A stretch of DNA of 64,000 nucleotides from the NCBI RefSeq assembly GCF_963678635.1, contig NC_087071.1, positions 32,290,141 through 32,354,140 on the forward strand, given 5' to 3'. Below, in pieces: positions 1 through 11,975 of this stretch; the stretch's first letter is position 1; the number at the start of each line of letters is the position of its first letter. Under the pieces are notes generated by a model. The model saw only the letters and a program-made list of their open reading frames with translations. It was not told the DNA's origin and did no database searches. This stretch comes from Symsagittifera roscoffensis (lineage: Eukaryota; Xenacoelomorpha; Acoela; Convolutidae). The position numbers and the translations under genes were made by a program.

Positions 1-2
1 AC

Positions 3-377
3 AGACAAGCAAGTGTAGCACGTATACTATTTGTAGGATTTTTTGGAATTTTTTCATCATCAATAAACAAAATACTTTTAGATGCACAAATAAAAGAATA
101 TAATACAAAAAAATCCACGAGACCAAACACATACAATGAAGAACATAATAATGCAGATACAACACCTACAGCACCACAGATACCAACCCTACCACAAAAC
201 CATCCATTATCATTAGTTCCCCGTAATTTTCGAAACCTAGCAATCACACATAATCCAAATTTTAGACCAAATACAACACAAAGTCCCATCTAACACATAA
301 TACCACATCATTCACAAAATGAAAATACATATGAACAAATTATTGAACAACCTCACCACTTTTCAATCTCAAAATAA
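3..377 (+). pseudogene. 3' end of a broken ORF with a membrane-spanning stretch
   Basis: A reading frame is already open at the window edge and runs to a TAA at 291-293. The same frame continues after that stop to a second TAA at 375-377. Its first 20 residues include a hydrophobic run (ILFVGFFGIF) followed by a charged, then Pro/Asn/Thr-rich tail with a YEQII motif. This layout is typical of the membrane anchor and cytoplasmic tail of a membrane protein, possibly an envelope-like protein of a retroelement. That reading is inference, because the N-terminal part lies outside the window. Codon use is A/C-rich and G-poor, like the next ORF, so both probably belong to one element. Confidence 0.4.
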
Positions 378-395
378 TCATTTTTCTAACCCACG

Positions 396-2209
396 ATGAG
401 CCGACAACTTGGATCCCTCCATCGCTCAAGTTCCTACCCAGCCAACCTCCAAACTCCAATCCCAATCATACCACTTTTTGCTTTCCCACCACCCGTTTTT
501 CCGATTATTAATATACCATCAAGCACGAATTCTGATACTAACTCAGATACTTCAGTTTTATAATCTATCTCACAATTTAATAACTCTAATGTAGAAACCC
601 CCGACGAATTTGCAGACTCCGAACCATCTCCCTCAAATTATACCCAGACCAACTCCTCAGCTTTTTCCAAACCTCCTTTTCAACCAATCCCATCTAATCA
701 TCCACTACCATCCATTTCCACTCCTTCCTACGCTTCCCAAGTAACCCCAACCTATTCTCCCCTTCATTCCGACAGATCATATAGTAATTCCCCAGATACC
801 CCTCAAATTTCCCAGGAGCTCGATAATTTTATAAATTTACAACAACAATTAATACACCCCAACACCCTTTCAATACATCAACTATCATCCACGTTAACAT
901 CCTCAAATCCACCTACTCCCACACCCTCCTCAGCTTACACTCCATCATTAGCACAATCATCCACATCCACCGAAACGCCCACTAGCACTCACAGAGCTTA
1001 TCGCACTTTTAAACGAAAATTTCAAAATCACACATTCCCGACCAAACCCGGAACAGCCCGCGAATATATTAATCACCCGCAACACACCAACACGAAAAAT
1101 TTTCTTGAAATCACCTTACCGTCATTTCCGCAATATACATTAAACACACCTAACGACACTAATGACACACGCAATTTTGTAGATGAACATGTTTTAATGC
1201 CAACACTTCATTGGACAGCTTATTATAATTTTACTAACCCCCTTTGCCTACCACTAACAAATACTCATGACAGCATAGAAAAGAACAAAAACATGTTATA
1301 TAGTCTCACCACAACACTAACACCTCGACAGTTTACTTACGTTGGATATAAAAAATTACTAAAAACATTCACTGCACCCCGAGCTAACGAATTTGCAATA
1401 GAATACTACGATCATAATATCATCCGCCCTAATCAAGACCAATTTTTAGATGAAGACCGCTTCGCAAACCCGCAACTAACAGAAAATTTTTTTCATCAAA
1501 ACATCATACGTATTCACACTTAATATTTTTTGATAGAAAAAATGACCACATTATTTCAGAATCACTAGCTGATATTCAAGCATACGAGAGCTTTTATGAT
1601 AAATTTCAGTTATTCTCACTAACCTTTCACTTTCTTTCACCACAGGAGCGCGATTTGCACGGTTCCCACGATATTATGTTACGCACTAAACAAACGCACA
1701 CATATACATACTATCGTTTTATACAAAATCATTTTGATTTGCACACCCCATCAAGACAACCTCACAATCGTTTTCAGTTTTATAACTCAAGGTACACGTC
1801 ACCATTTTTCCTTAATTTTACATATTGCATCAAAGATACTAACCTCCACGGTATCCTCCGCAACTATGACCCAGTTACTCAAATGTACATATTCTGTCCC
1901 ATCACAAAGACCTTCAATTCCGAAGAATCAAGACCCTTCCTTATCCCGCATTAATTCATCACACCTATTGAAATAACCATATTAGAATTCATTCACAATG
2001 CTAAATATAATCATAAGATATTTAACCTCATTCAAACCACACCTTATGAGTTTGCAGTAGGCACCGAAGAACTAAACACCATTAAAGCACTTCAATTGCT
2101 TTGGCCACTGCTACAAACTAAAAACATCATACGCATAATAGCAAAATTACTAACAACATCAGATAGGATACACGACATCTTCCCCCACGGCTTTTTCCCA
2201 GAAGATTAA
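396..2209 (+). pseudogene. Broken ~600-codon ORF of unknown family, probably retroelement-derived
   Basis: From ATG 396 one frame stays open to 1523 except for an in-frame TAA at 561-563. A one-base shift near 1523-1530 then gives a frame open to 2209, with one more in-frame TAA at 1952-1954. The first ~220 codons are rich in Ser, Pro, Thr, Gln and Asn and look disordered. The rest looks like a folded protein with many aromatic residues (for example TLHWTAYYNF and FQFYNSRYTSPFF). I do not recognise the family. The final TAA is followed at once by GGTAAATA, which resembles a splice donor. All disabling stops here are TAA, and plus-strand G is very scarce (one 60-base line, 661-720, has none). 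Position before a candidate LTR suggests a retroelement gene. Confidence 0.45.
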
Positions 2210-2329
2210 GGTAAATATAATTTGAATTATTCTTAACTAATAAATTTATATTAGTACTAACCATTTTTTATCAAGGTTTGATATATATTTCTAGTCTTCA
2301 CACCACGATCACCTACAAAACAGAAAAAA

Positions 2330-2765
2330 AAAACACAAACTTGTTAAATTATCTTAAAATTCATTAATTTCTTGCACTAAATATTGTAGTAAAATTCATA
2401 CCAAATGTAGTAATTTCATTTATATATTATTCCCCCATGAAGCAGTAAACTTAATTCCGATGAAAACTTATAATTTTACATTTCCCCAAAACGCAGTAAA
2501 ATTCAAATTCATTGCAATAAATTCATAAAATAAGAAAGCTGTACTAACCTTTTCAAAATTATTCTAAACTTCATTAATAATTTCCACACGATAATTTGAT
2601 AAAATTCATACCAAGTGTAGTAAAATCATCTATAAATTACTCCCCCAAAAGCAGTAAATTTAAATATGATGAAAATTTATAACTTCAAATTTCCCCCAAA
2701 ACTAGCAGTAAAATTGAAATTCTATGTAATAAATTGATAAAATGAAAGTGCAGTACTAACCTTTT
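2330..2765. repeat. Two tandem units of about 212 bp
   Basis: Two diverged copies lie head to tail. Matching landmarks are the phrase GTACTAACCTTTT at 2541 and 2753, and earlier the pairs AAAATTCATACCAA, TCCCCC and GCAGTAAA. The offset between copies is about 212 bp. GTACTAACC occurs once more at 2253. They lie between the broken ORF and the candidate LTR, so they may be internal non-coding repeats of the same element. Confidence 0.65.
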
Positions 2766-3986
2766 GATTTTTTCATTCACTCGCACAAAAATTCTATCCA
2801 AACTCGCACAGCTCGCCCACGAAGAATTGTTTAAATAATGATTTTGAGTTTCAAGTTTTCACTATCAACAACTCTAACACACAATAACAAGTTTCAAAAT
2901 TTCCTTTAACCCGGTTGGAAAGGAATTATATACTAAACCAAACTAACCAACGCAGCCCACTAAACACCATAAATCATAAAATAACAGCAAACCAACGGTA
3001 CCCAAACCGGATTAACCCAGCTTAAAACTGGTAATTTATTCTTTTGAAGACTATTATAAAGTCTAAGAAAGAAATAATAAAACACAAAAAAGTCGCAAGA
3101 CAAACCCATACCAAAAAATAATTTGATTTTTGAAAAAAGGACACAACCAAAGTAACATAAGAAAGACCAACATAAACCAACATGAAACGTTATCACAAAA
3201 CAGGACCTCTCAAAGAAACAGCATGCAATCATACTCCCACTCCTTGCCTAACCCACCAGAGAGGACGTCCTGAGCATGCTCTATAGCCGGCCTAACCCAC
3301 CGCGCTACATCCACGCTTTGTGACCACACTTCTATTTTTAATAAGAGGTACTCAAGGGTGAGTAATTCTTCAAAATAACCGAACTAAAACAAAACGCTTT
3401 CGTGAAAACAACTAACTAAATTCATGATTAAAAACCGAGCTAACATAATTTTATAAAATGCAAATCAAACTTTGCAGTATATAGATCATACACAACAACA
3501 AAGACGAACATCCAAAGACTAGATGACCCCATCACACTCGAACAAAAGAATGGCTAAACACAACCGACATGCCGTCCACAATCACGACTCAAAGGATTTA
3601 GAGTACGACTTGACTTCGTAGAAAAGGACTTCATTGAACTAGACCAATGACCACCTCGATGCTCAAGTATACGTACAGATCCGAGTTACAAGGCATCCCT
3701 TCCACACACGATCTTCACGCCATTCCCAGACGAGGTTGCACACAAAACAAGTTCTCTACATAAAACAGGAAAACCTGACATAGCAAATCATCTTGAAATC
3801 GGATTGATTTCATTGGGGATCACAGTCGTTGTCAAATGACGAAACAATAACTTCCTATCCCTGATTTCAGCGTCCTGGAACGTTCTTCCTCAAGAGGAAC
3901 CGGATAATAAAATGATGTTCGCCAAATAACAACGTTCATCATCCATCCTTCAAATTGCAGAGAAGAAAGATAGTTCTAAAAAACTC
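2766..3986. other. Gene-free, G-poor stretch with a tRNA-A-box-like spot
   Basis: No convincing coding frame is visible. The phrase CCTAACCCACC occurs twice (about 3246 and 3290). Read on the minus strand the second forms TAGCGCGGTGGGTTAGG, which resembles a Pol III A box, but no B box follows. The stretch keeps the G-poor bias of 1-2209. It ends in a purine-rich run (GCAGAGAAGAAAGATAG, about 3957-3973) just before the candidate LTR, as expected for a polypurine tract. Confidence 0.35.
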
Positions 3987-4451
3987 TGTAAAACCCGAAT
4001 GGGTGGAACCTGATCTAAACTACATTTTATTATTGAATAAGTTAGATATTTTACCACTGTAAAATATTCAATATTAACCAATCATAATCCATCTAACTAA
4101 CAACCCACTTATTTATAAGTGCTGAAATTACGTGTAATTTCAGCACCAGAGAGATTTGAATTTAACTTAGAAATTAATTGCCTCTCCAAGAGAACTTCAG
4201 CTGCCGCAATAAGCCAGTATACTCTAGATCTATTGAGCCTAGCAGAGACTAGTTAAACACCCTGAGACTAGTAGATATAAGAGTAAGATTAGGATCGGTA
4301 TTAGACAAAGAAGTTGCACGAATCTATCCGGCCGAAAATAAGATAGCGTGACGAGCAGACGGTGTACCCTATCCGAAATTACTCTATGAGTTAACCATAT
4401 CCATCTTAACTCAATATGTTACTCTTACTTTTCTGAAATTACACCTTCTCA
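3987..4451 (+). mobile_element. Candidate LTR (TGT...ACA) with TATA-like box and palindromic leader
   Basis: The segment starts TGTAAAACCCGAATGGG and ends TGAAATTACA, giving TG...CA ends. It has a purine tract about 15-30 bases upstream and an internal TATTTATAAG at 4109-4118, followed at once by a perfect 28-bp palindrome (4119-4146). These are LTR-like traits, but no second copy exists in the window and no target duplication was identified. It could be the 3' LTR of the element holding the two broken ORFs upstream. Confidence 0.35.
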
Positions 4452-4465
4452 TGCCTGATCACTTA

Positions 4466-4745
4466 AACTTCACCCCACCCCCCACCCCCCACACACACAC
4501 ATACACACACACACCTGAATCAACAGCCCTCTCACCTGTACCGACCCCAACCTAAACCAAACCCCCACCCGGCAGAGCCAACCCTGGTAGTGGTGTTGGT
4601 TCTGGCGGGGAAAGGGGAGGGGGTTGGTTCAGGTCGGGGATAGGTTTAAGTGGGGCTATGTGGTTCAGGTGAGGGAGGTCTTCATGTTGCAGAGAGGGGG
4701 TGGTGTGGTGGTTCAGGTGGGGGTGAGTGGTTCAGGGGAATTGGT
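4466..4745. repeat. C-rich / G-rich fold-back region
   Basis: A C-rich arm (CACCCC runs, a CA dinucleotide tract at about 4490-4514, then CTGAATCAAC and CACCTGTACC) is followed from about 4590 by a G-rich arm holding approximate complements (GGTTCAGG four times, GGGGTTGG, GGTGAGGG). The arms are imperfect inverted repeats. The G-rich side has several G runs of 3-5 and could form quadruplexes. No ORF lies here. Confidence 0.55.
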
Positions 4746-4759
4746 TGTAAGAGTGCCAA

Positions 4760-7700
4760 CAGGCAAAAGTTAGGGAGGAGAGGTTAACGGAATCGTTTTG
4801 AGTTTTGAGAAAGTGTACGTTTAGAAATCGAGCAGGCCGTACAGTGGCCTACTAAAGACATTAATCGAAACAAAATGAAATGAAAAAAAAACTATTTTTT
4901 TTTTGATTTTTAATGGATTTTAATTAATTTTAAATTTGATAAAAACACTGGATTATAATCAATTTGTCTAGTTCTTTTTGTTGTCTGAGTGCAACATGGT
5001 GATGGACTATCTTGATAAAATTTTAGACCACAAAAATCCAATATAATTGATTTTTATTCACTTCTTATAGATGCGGGAATGAACGTGCTGTATATCTATC
5101 ATGTTAATCATCCCTCAGTAAAAAGGTTTTTGACTTCGTTCTCAGTAATTATGTTATAGGTTTTTGTGATTTTTTTTAGTCAGAGAAACAAAAATCTTAC
5201 AAAAAGCTATTCTTTTTTCAACATGTTTTAAAAAATGATCTAAGAAGAAAAATTGCAATTTAAGGCTTTTAAGCCATCAAAAAAACCGACGCTATTTTTA
5301 ACCTCAGATATTTGCCTCACACAAAATTACAAAAGTTTGCGTTTATGCTGCTTGTAGATGAGGTTGAGATTGAATCTAGACTCATTCAAGTTTTTTTAAA
5401 AGTTATCTTTGCAAAGTGAACTCAAAATTACTTTAAAAAGGATTCTATGATGTAGTAGATGATATAAAAATCTATCTTATGTTGTGTTAATATTTTTCAA
5501 TTAACAACTGCTACACCGTTTAAATAAAGAAAGTACGGTATATTCGGTTTTGAATCGTACTTTTCTAAGAAAACGAAGCTGGAAAGTTAAGTTCAATTTT
5601 TGATTAGTTCATACATTTCAAGAACAGTGCAAAAATTAAGAAGCATGAGCTAATTCACTTTTTGGAATTTTTTAGGAATATTAGGCATTTAATTCAAGTT
5701 GACGAATAAAACTATTAGAACACTGAAACTCTTGAAATTTTTCTTGAATCTGTTTGGATTAAAATTTTTAATTGACAAAAACAACAAAAAATTCTGTACA
5801 GACAATTATCTACAGTTACGTCAAAATCAATAGGGTATCAAATGTTGGCAGTCTAAGTCGCTTAGATGATTTTACTTGCTTTTTTGGCAAGTACACAAAA
5901 AAAATTTAAAATTTCTAACATCTGGTATTTGAAATTTTTGAAATTTTTGGCAACTACTTTTCGAGTCTTCTGAAAGACTAATCAAGTTTTTTATTTTTTA
6001 TTTTGTGCAAAACGGAGTCTTTTTGTGTTTTATTTTTAATCAAAACAACAAAAACTGACCTTTTCGAGTTGAATCAAAAACAGGAGATGGTGCGTGTCTA
6101 TTTCAAAGCCAAATGGGTTTTATTGGTTGTAGCAAAAGTTTATAGAGAAATATTGTCTTCGTATTTTGTCGAAAATTAAATTTTTCGAGAAAACCGAGTT
6201 TCAATTTTTAGATTGTATTCAATTTTTGTACTGTGTTTATTCCTGTTCTTTTTTCTTTCAATTTTGTATATTTCTGTCGCTCCAATAAACTTGTTTGAGA
6301 AATTTTTTCGTGTTTTTTTTTGGCCAAAACAATTGCCATGATAAAAAAAAGTATGTTACAATCGATTTAGCAGGGAGCTTAGAAAATTGAAAAAATCAAT
6401 TACATAAGTTTTTTCTTAGTTACCACTCCCAATTAAGTAAAAAAGTAAGCAAAAACTTTTTGCCCAATTTTACCCCAAAATAGCGAAATTTGTGTGATGA
6501 ACCCTTCAACTAGATAGATCCCATGATGAAAAGTTCTTCCATAATTTTTTGTGGCTGATAGAATTTCAGAAAATTTCAATATTTTGAACCAAAATAAGAA
6601 GATGTCAAAAAATTCAGGTTGTGCAAAACTGATGCTTTAAGTGTTTGAAGGACAAAAAATGAAGCGTTTTTTTTTTACATTTCCGCAATTAGAAAAACAT
6701 TACGAGGCCAAATTGTGTATTTTGTGAACTGTTAGCGGTTTTTTCGCAACAAGGATGCTCCTTTTGTTCTTCTTTTGTTCATTAATTCTCTTTGATTGTT
6801 CCCACTAAATTTGAGCTTGTTTAAATACTTGTCTCTGAAATCCAGGAACGTACAGACACAAAATTAAGCGCCTATCCAGTGCACGTTTTGGCCTCGTAAT
6901 GAAAAATAAAAAAGCGTTTTAATTTTTTCCCAGACATTTGCTTTTTCCTCACTACTGTGCTTATTAGTTGAACAATTTTAGATTCTCATCAAAGTAAATC
7001 AATTGTTTGTTCTTTTTCGTTTATTCAGTTTAAATTGAGGAAAATTTTGACAAAACTAAAATTATTTAAAAAACGTATGGTGGTATTGTAATTCAATTCC
7101 ACCATATTGTGGAATTTGTGGAATTAGAAAAAAAATAGAATCGCAGCTTTGAACAAATCAGTTATATGGCTTTGACTACTTCCCCCAACGTGCAAAGTTT
7201 CAAATAGGAACACCAACCTGAAAGGTAGCAAAGAAAGGAAGAGACCTTATCCATTTTGCGGATAAGAGTTGCTACTAAGTTGAAACTACATCCAGCTTAA
7301 TCAAGTTAGCAACCGTTGAAAAACAGTATAAAAATCAGAAATGGCGAAACAATTTTTGTCGTGAATCACTTAATTTTTTTTCGATATTCAAATAACCATC
7401 AAAATTTTTTCACAAAATATTTATTGATTTTTTGAAAAAAAATGGAACCTCACAGTGTTCTAGTAGGTGATAAAAAATTAGCCGAAAAACTACAACACGC
7501 TGTAACTCGCTTAAATTTCTTACTTGGATGATAGAAGCATTAGAAAATAAAGTCGCATTTATTTACTTGATGACCTAAAATGATTTTTTTTGTGTACTAT
7601 TAACTATTTCCAAACCGGTCGTATCTACGAGTGGGTCAAAACTAGCAGCGCTTATCATTGGAGAACGTCTCAGAGGAAGCAGGAGGTACCAACTGTGCCA

Positions 7701-8526
7701 GTTAGTGTTGTTACAAAAACCCGTACTCTTCAACAGTAGTTCCATATGTTTAGTGTTGTGGCAATCATGATACTCAAGCTGACACCAGTAGTTGATTTAA
7801 TTTTAGTGAAGAACAAATTAATAATTTAATTCACTGCTCACTTTTTCTGAAATGACTGACTAGCTTCTCAGTCTGCAAAGTCCCACAGGAACTAAAAAGG
7901 TTTTGGCGGTTGAAATACCCATGTTGTAAAGCAAAACAAAGTGCGATGATAGCAATCAATGAGATGACCGTCTAATACTTTAATCAACTGAGTTTGACGG
8001 TCCTCGATATCTGATAATATTTTTAAAAGTTTTTGTGAAAAAAAAACAGACTAGCTACACGTAAAATAAGCGGTATTTATTTCTTGTGTCTCCGCTTCTT
8101 CAAATCTAGAATATACAAGTTATATAATAACAAAAGACTGCGGCAATTTAAGATAAGTGCATAGATTAGATTTTTTTGGGACAATCACGGCTCTTGTGAG
8201 CCATCTTGATTGGGTTAAAATATCATTTTTCTCTAATTTAAATTGTCTGAAAAAAACATTGCTGTAAATCAGCAAAAAAATTGACACAGGGTCACCAGAT
8301 CATCAAGTTCCTGTTTTTTGATGACTTTGTTATTTTGCTCAAAACCTTAGTAATTTTGATTGCATTTACAAAAGAAAGTGAAGTCAGAACTGTCCAGACT
8401 TTGTTATGCAATTTTGGAAAAAGTAAGAAGAGATGCTCTGTTATAATGATACATTTTGCCTATAAAAACACAGAAAAAAACAACAATCTAGACGCATTTT
8501 GATTTAATTTTATATCCGGTTGTGAA
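4760..8526. other. AT-rich intergenic DNA without recognisable genes
   Basis: This long stretch is dominated by A and T runs and has no extended frame with coding character on either strand. The only structured item seen is the short inverted-repeat element at 6698-6901, listed separately. The ORF starting at 8281 has no recognisable similarity and is not called. Confidence 0.6.
6698..6901. mobile_element. Short inverted-repeat element (MITE-like), CATTACGAGGCC ends
   Basis: The left end CATTACGAGGCCAAA is matched by the right end TTTTGGCCTCGTAATG in inverse orientation, enclosing 204 bp with no ORF. Both ends abut A runs, so any target duplication is ambiguous. The right-end subterminal phrase GTGCACTGGATAGGCGC reappears as AGCACTGGACAGGCGC next to the left end of the element at 45393-46047, so the two are relatives. 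It is too short to encode its own transposase. Confidence 0.6.
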
Positions 8527-9282
8527 TCAGTTCCAGAGTTTCCACCGTTGTTTTCCACAAATCCAAGGCTGATCCCTGCACATAATTTTCTCTTTGAACC
8601 ATTTGAAAGTCAAAATCTGTTCAGGGTGCTCATATGCAACATCTGGAGACCATAATTGGCCAATTTTGAGACGGTAAGGTTTGTCAATACCATGAAAACT
8701 GAGTCCTCTTTGATAATGGTATCTTTTCAAATCACCTTTGCCAAAGCCTATTTTAGTAATGATGTTAACATCACAGTCTTCTAGATAGTACGACCAGATA
8801 AGGTTCAATATTTTGTTTTTTTCAGCATAATCGGTCAATTTAGAAAAATATTCTTTGGGTGTAATTTTCAAACCCTGTAGACCATGAGCATAGTAAGTAT
8901 TAAACTGGCCATTACAACAACTTTCAGTTGTTACAAAAAAATTGTGTCGCCGATAACTTGGATCAAACGCTTCAACAGAAGCTAACTTTGCGTTAGCTCT
9001 GTGCTTCCAAAACTTGTGATAAAGATCAGGATAAAGATTAAGGTCAGCAAATTTACACTCGACAGCTGGGTTGATATCATCAAGGTCACTTCTGAAATCC
9101 GATAGACAGTAAAACCTGCTTTGTATCCCACAGATGGGCCAAAACTTGATATTAGCTGCTTCCACTGGAAGGTCAAACGTAACTGACGACCATGTAGTGC
9201 CATTCGTTGGATAAACAACATTATCTGACTCGTTTTTGTTAATAAGAATTAAAAAAACCACTGATGCTTGAAGAACATTCAT
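8527..9282 (-). CDS. Intronless 251-aa secreted-type protein, copy 1
   Basis: The ATG at 9282 opens a 251-residue frame. The N-terminus is short and hydrophobic (VLQASVVFLILI) and followed by polar residues, consistent with a signal peptide or anchor. The mature part has an N-glycosylation sequon in PTNGTTWSS, conserved cysteines in WPIC, YCLS, CC, EDC, MCRDQPWIC, and a Trp-rich C-terminus. The family is not one I recognise. A paralogue of identical length lies at 48581-49336 on the same strand, about 70 percent identical by eye, and a broken third copy near 44060-44385. Similar flanks (for example TTGTGAATCA just past the stop and AAATCAAAGA upstream) show that whole gene units were duplicated. 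Conserved cysteines and an equal ORF length argue for selection. No function can be assigned. Confidence 0.8.
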   Translation of the reverse strand: MNVLQASVVFLILINKNESDNVVYPTNGTTWSSVTFDLPVEAANIKFWPICGIQSRFYCLSDFRSDLDDINPAVECKFADLNLYPDLYHKFWKHRANAKLASVEAFDPSYRRHNFFVTTESCCNGQFNTYYAHGLQGLKITPKEYFSKLTDYAEKNKILNLIWSYYLEDCDVNIITKIGFGKGDLKRYHYQRGLSFHGIDKPYRLKIGQLWSPDVAYEHPEQILTFKWFKEKIMCRDQPWICGKQRWKLWN

Positions 9283-10672
9283 TTGCTTCTTAAGGCTTGG
9301 AAATCAAAATTCAAAGGGCGAAGCGGTTGTAAAATCAAAGATTTAATAGCCAAGCTATTAAATCGTGATACTGAAAATGGACTTTTACATATTGATTGAA
9401 GTTAAATATTGGCAGTTTGTTTAACTTTTGTATATTGGCAGTTTTTTGCATTGAAGTAGCTATTGACCAGATAAATTTCGCTCACTGATGATATAGAATG
9501 ATGCAGAAGAACACAATATTGTTGGAATTACCTAATTACCTCTATTGCTATTCACTCTTTCGTTTTCAAAATAAAAAAAACAGGGACACGATATCTGAAA
9601 GACAGTACATGGTTTATGAAATTTTCAAGAATCTAAAGCTTAAAAGGAGCTTTTGTATGTAGATAACTTTGCGAGGTAACTTCAGTGCCCTTTATTAAGC
9701 AAACTGTTAGTCTCAGCTGCAACTTTTGCATCGGCGATGTGTTGGGAAATGGTTCCCTAATTATGCTTCCGATAGCAACTTGCGGGGGAAATTTCGTTTT
9801 TTTTTTCTTATCGAACGGCGCTTATATGCATTAGTTGAATTCGATAACCAACACGAAATTTGGAAAGTGTTTACTGACATCCATAACATTTTCATAAGAC
9901 TGGTGAGATGAGTTCAAAAAGAAATGAGCATTTCATTTATTCAATTAAAACTCTAAGTGGATGCACTCTCTTAAGCAAGGAGTAAACTTTAGTTTCAGAG
10001 TTGTATTTTCAAGAATATATTTTTTTTTCTTTTTTTTTCAAAAATTGTTGCTCTGTTTTTTCAAAAAATGTTGCTCTGTAAAGTGTGGGATTTGAAAACA
10101 CAACTAAACTCTGTAAAGTGTGTGATTTGAAAAAAAACATAAATCTTATCTTTATTACTCGATTATAAAACTTTTATTAATAGAACTAAATGCAATTTGT
10201 TTGTAGAAAGTTTGCAAGTTTTGCATGAAGTTTGCAAAATGCATGCTATGTCTTTACTTAATGCCATGTTTCAACGAACCCCTTAAAGTTTTTTGTACCT
10301 CCCAGCAACTAAGAGGGGGGGGGGGTGGGGGTGGGGGTTGAAACAATAATTTTCGAAAAAAAAACCATTTTAAACCTTTATAATCGATTATAATACATTT
10401 TATTTTTGGAACTAAACTCGTTTATTTTTGCAGAAGTTTTGCAATTTTGCAGGACATCCTGTTGAAAAAACCCATTATAATCGATTATAACAGATTGCAA
10501 TGGATTATATTGGCATAAAATATTAATATTTTAATCCATTTTGAATAAGTTTTTCAAATTCGTAACGTTTTTTGGTAAAGAACCAGCGTATTTACCTGTA
10601 CATTGTGAACCATGCAGGTTCTGTTGCTTTAAAAATCCAACAGCTTTTTGAATATTTGTCTAACTTTTTAAA
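9283..10672. other. Intergenic AT-rich DNA with a G-run and TATAATCGATTATA motifs
   Basis: No gene is recognised. About the first 100 bp resemble the upstream flank of the paralogue at 48581 and so may hold its promoter. A G tract at 10315-10337 (runs of 11, 5 and 5 G) could form a quadruplex. The palindrome ATAATCGATTAT or close forms recurs around 10150, 10380 and 10473, and again near 55265-55390. Confidence 0.5.
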
Positions 10673-11975
10673 GCAAACTTTCGCTTATTGCTTTATACCT
10701 GTTAGTAGCTTTTGTTTGCATGCTTTGCTGCGTCTAATTTGATTTTAATTAAGCTAGTTATGAAACTTTGAGTGTGTTTTAAATAACTATTTTTGTGTTT
10801 TGATTTTTGCGCACTGTTTTTATTCCGCTAAAAATCGTTTTATTTGTTTGAAATTTTCAAACAAATCTGCAATTTTGTTAAATTGAACAAAAATGTTCCA
10901 TTGGTTTTGTTTATATGGATCGAGTTTAAACAAGCTTGTCTACGAGACAGATTTACATTTTAAAAATTTAGAAGTCTCTAGATTTTTGATGCTTATCGCG
11001 TTTTTCTACGACTCTTGTTTATTCTCATTTTAAGTTAAAACGAGTTCTTAAATTCAATTGTCAATTTGCCAGTTTCTCATGTCCTCCGAGGTGGACTTCT
11101 TGATCAAAAATCCAGACCATACAATTCCATATACTCATTCTAAGGGAAAAAGGGTCCTCCGGCAGGTTTTTTACCTTTGAAAACTTGGTGTTATCAAATT
11201 AAAAATTATTTTAATTGATATGATTCAAACATCGCTGTATCATGATAAAAAGAAAGAAATCCATTAGGCATGAAAATAATAAGACAAGCGGTTTTAATTT
11301 GATGGCGACATTCTTTTTATACAGCAAATTTTCCGAGGCCCGAAGAAAATTTTTAGTTCTTTTTTCTAGAACGCACAAAAAATTTTGTGTTTTTTCCAAT
11401 GTTTAGAAAAATTTCATTTTTGCAGGTTATATTTAGTTTTTGCAAGTTTTAACGTTAGAAAAATAAGGGCTTGAAGTTTTTGCTGGGAAGAAAATGAAAC
11501 ATTGCAACCTTTTCACGCCAGATTATCAGCTCTAGCGGCATTGAGTGAAAAGCCGTTAGTTGAAGAAAATTTGTTGTCCAGAATTGGTCAGAGGTTGAAT
11601 GAAGATTACTGGGAAAAAAGAGTTGATCAGACGTAAAGAGCCATCGGATAGCTCCAAATGTGGTTTCTTCAATGTCGATGTTGCCAAATATTCAGAGGCA
11701 GATCATCAAATAAAACCAGAACCGACCTTGTCTATTCAAAATCAAAACAAGCAAAATATTCAAATCAGATAAAATGCTGGAATTCGAGGCGGATTCCAAA
11801 AAGCGCAATTCAAGGTCGAGCTGGTCTTTTTTGGTGGTTTCTTAACAGGACACAAGCAACCGTTTTCTGCGGAAACATTTTCTTCTTAAACCTCTGCAAA
11901 AAGTAGGGACAGTTCAAAAAATTGTTGCAATTCCTTCGTTGGAAATAAGAAGAAATATTTGGAAATATTTTTAGT
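10673..11975 (+). repeat. Tandem 1.3-kb unit, copy 1, with coding remnants
   Basis: This unit is repeated directly after itself from 11976 with about 90 percent identity by eye. Coding character is visible near its end. One frame reads LSALAALSEKPLVEENLLS then RIGQRLNEDYW before a stop near 11636. A second frame from about 11600 includes KRVDQT-adjacent sequence and later GGFLTGHKQPF. Frames are broken by stops, including a TAA near 11770 where copy 2 has CAA. I do not recognise the protein. The parent may be a host gene or an element; introns between the conserved blocks are possible. Confidence 0.5.

Noticed and set aside
1-2209. Reassigned genetic code (TAA read as Gln)
   Set aside because: CAA is freely used, a frameshift also exists, and other genes in the window end normally or carry TAG/TGA stops; decay is simpler.
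3241-3320. Possible minus-strand tRNA or SINE head
   Set aside because: An A-box-like sequence exists, but no B box, anticodon arm or terminator accompanies it.
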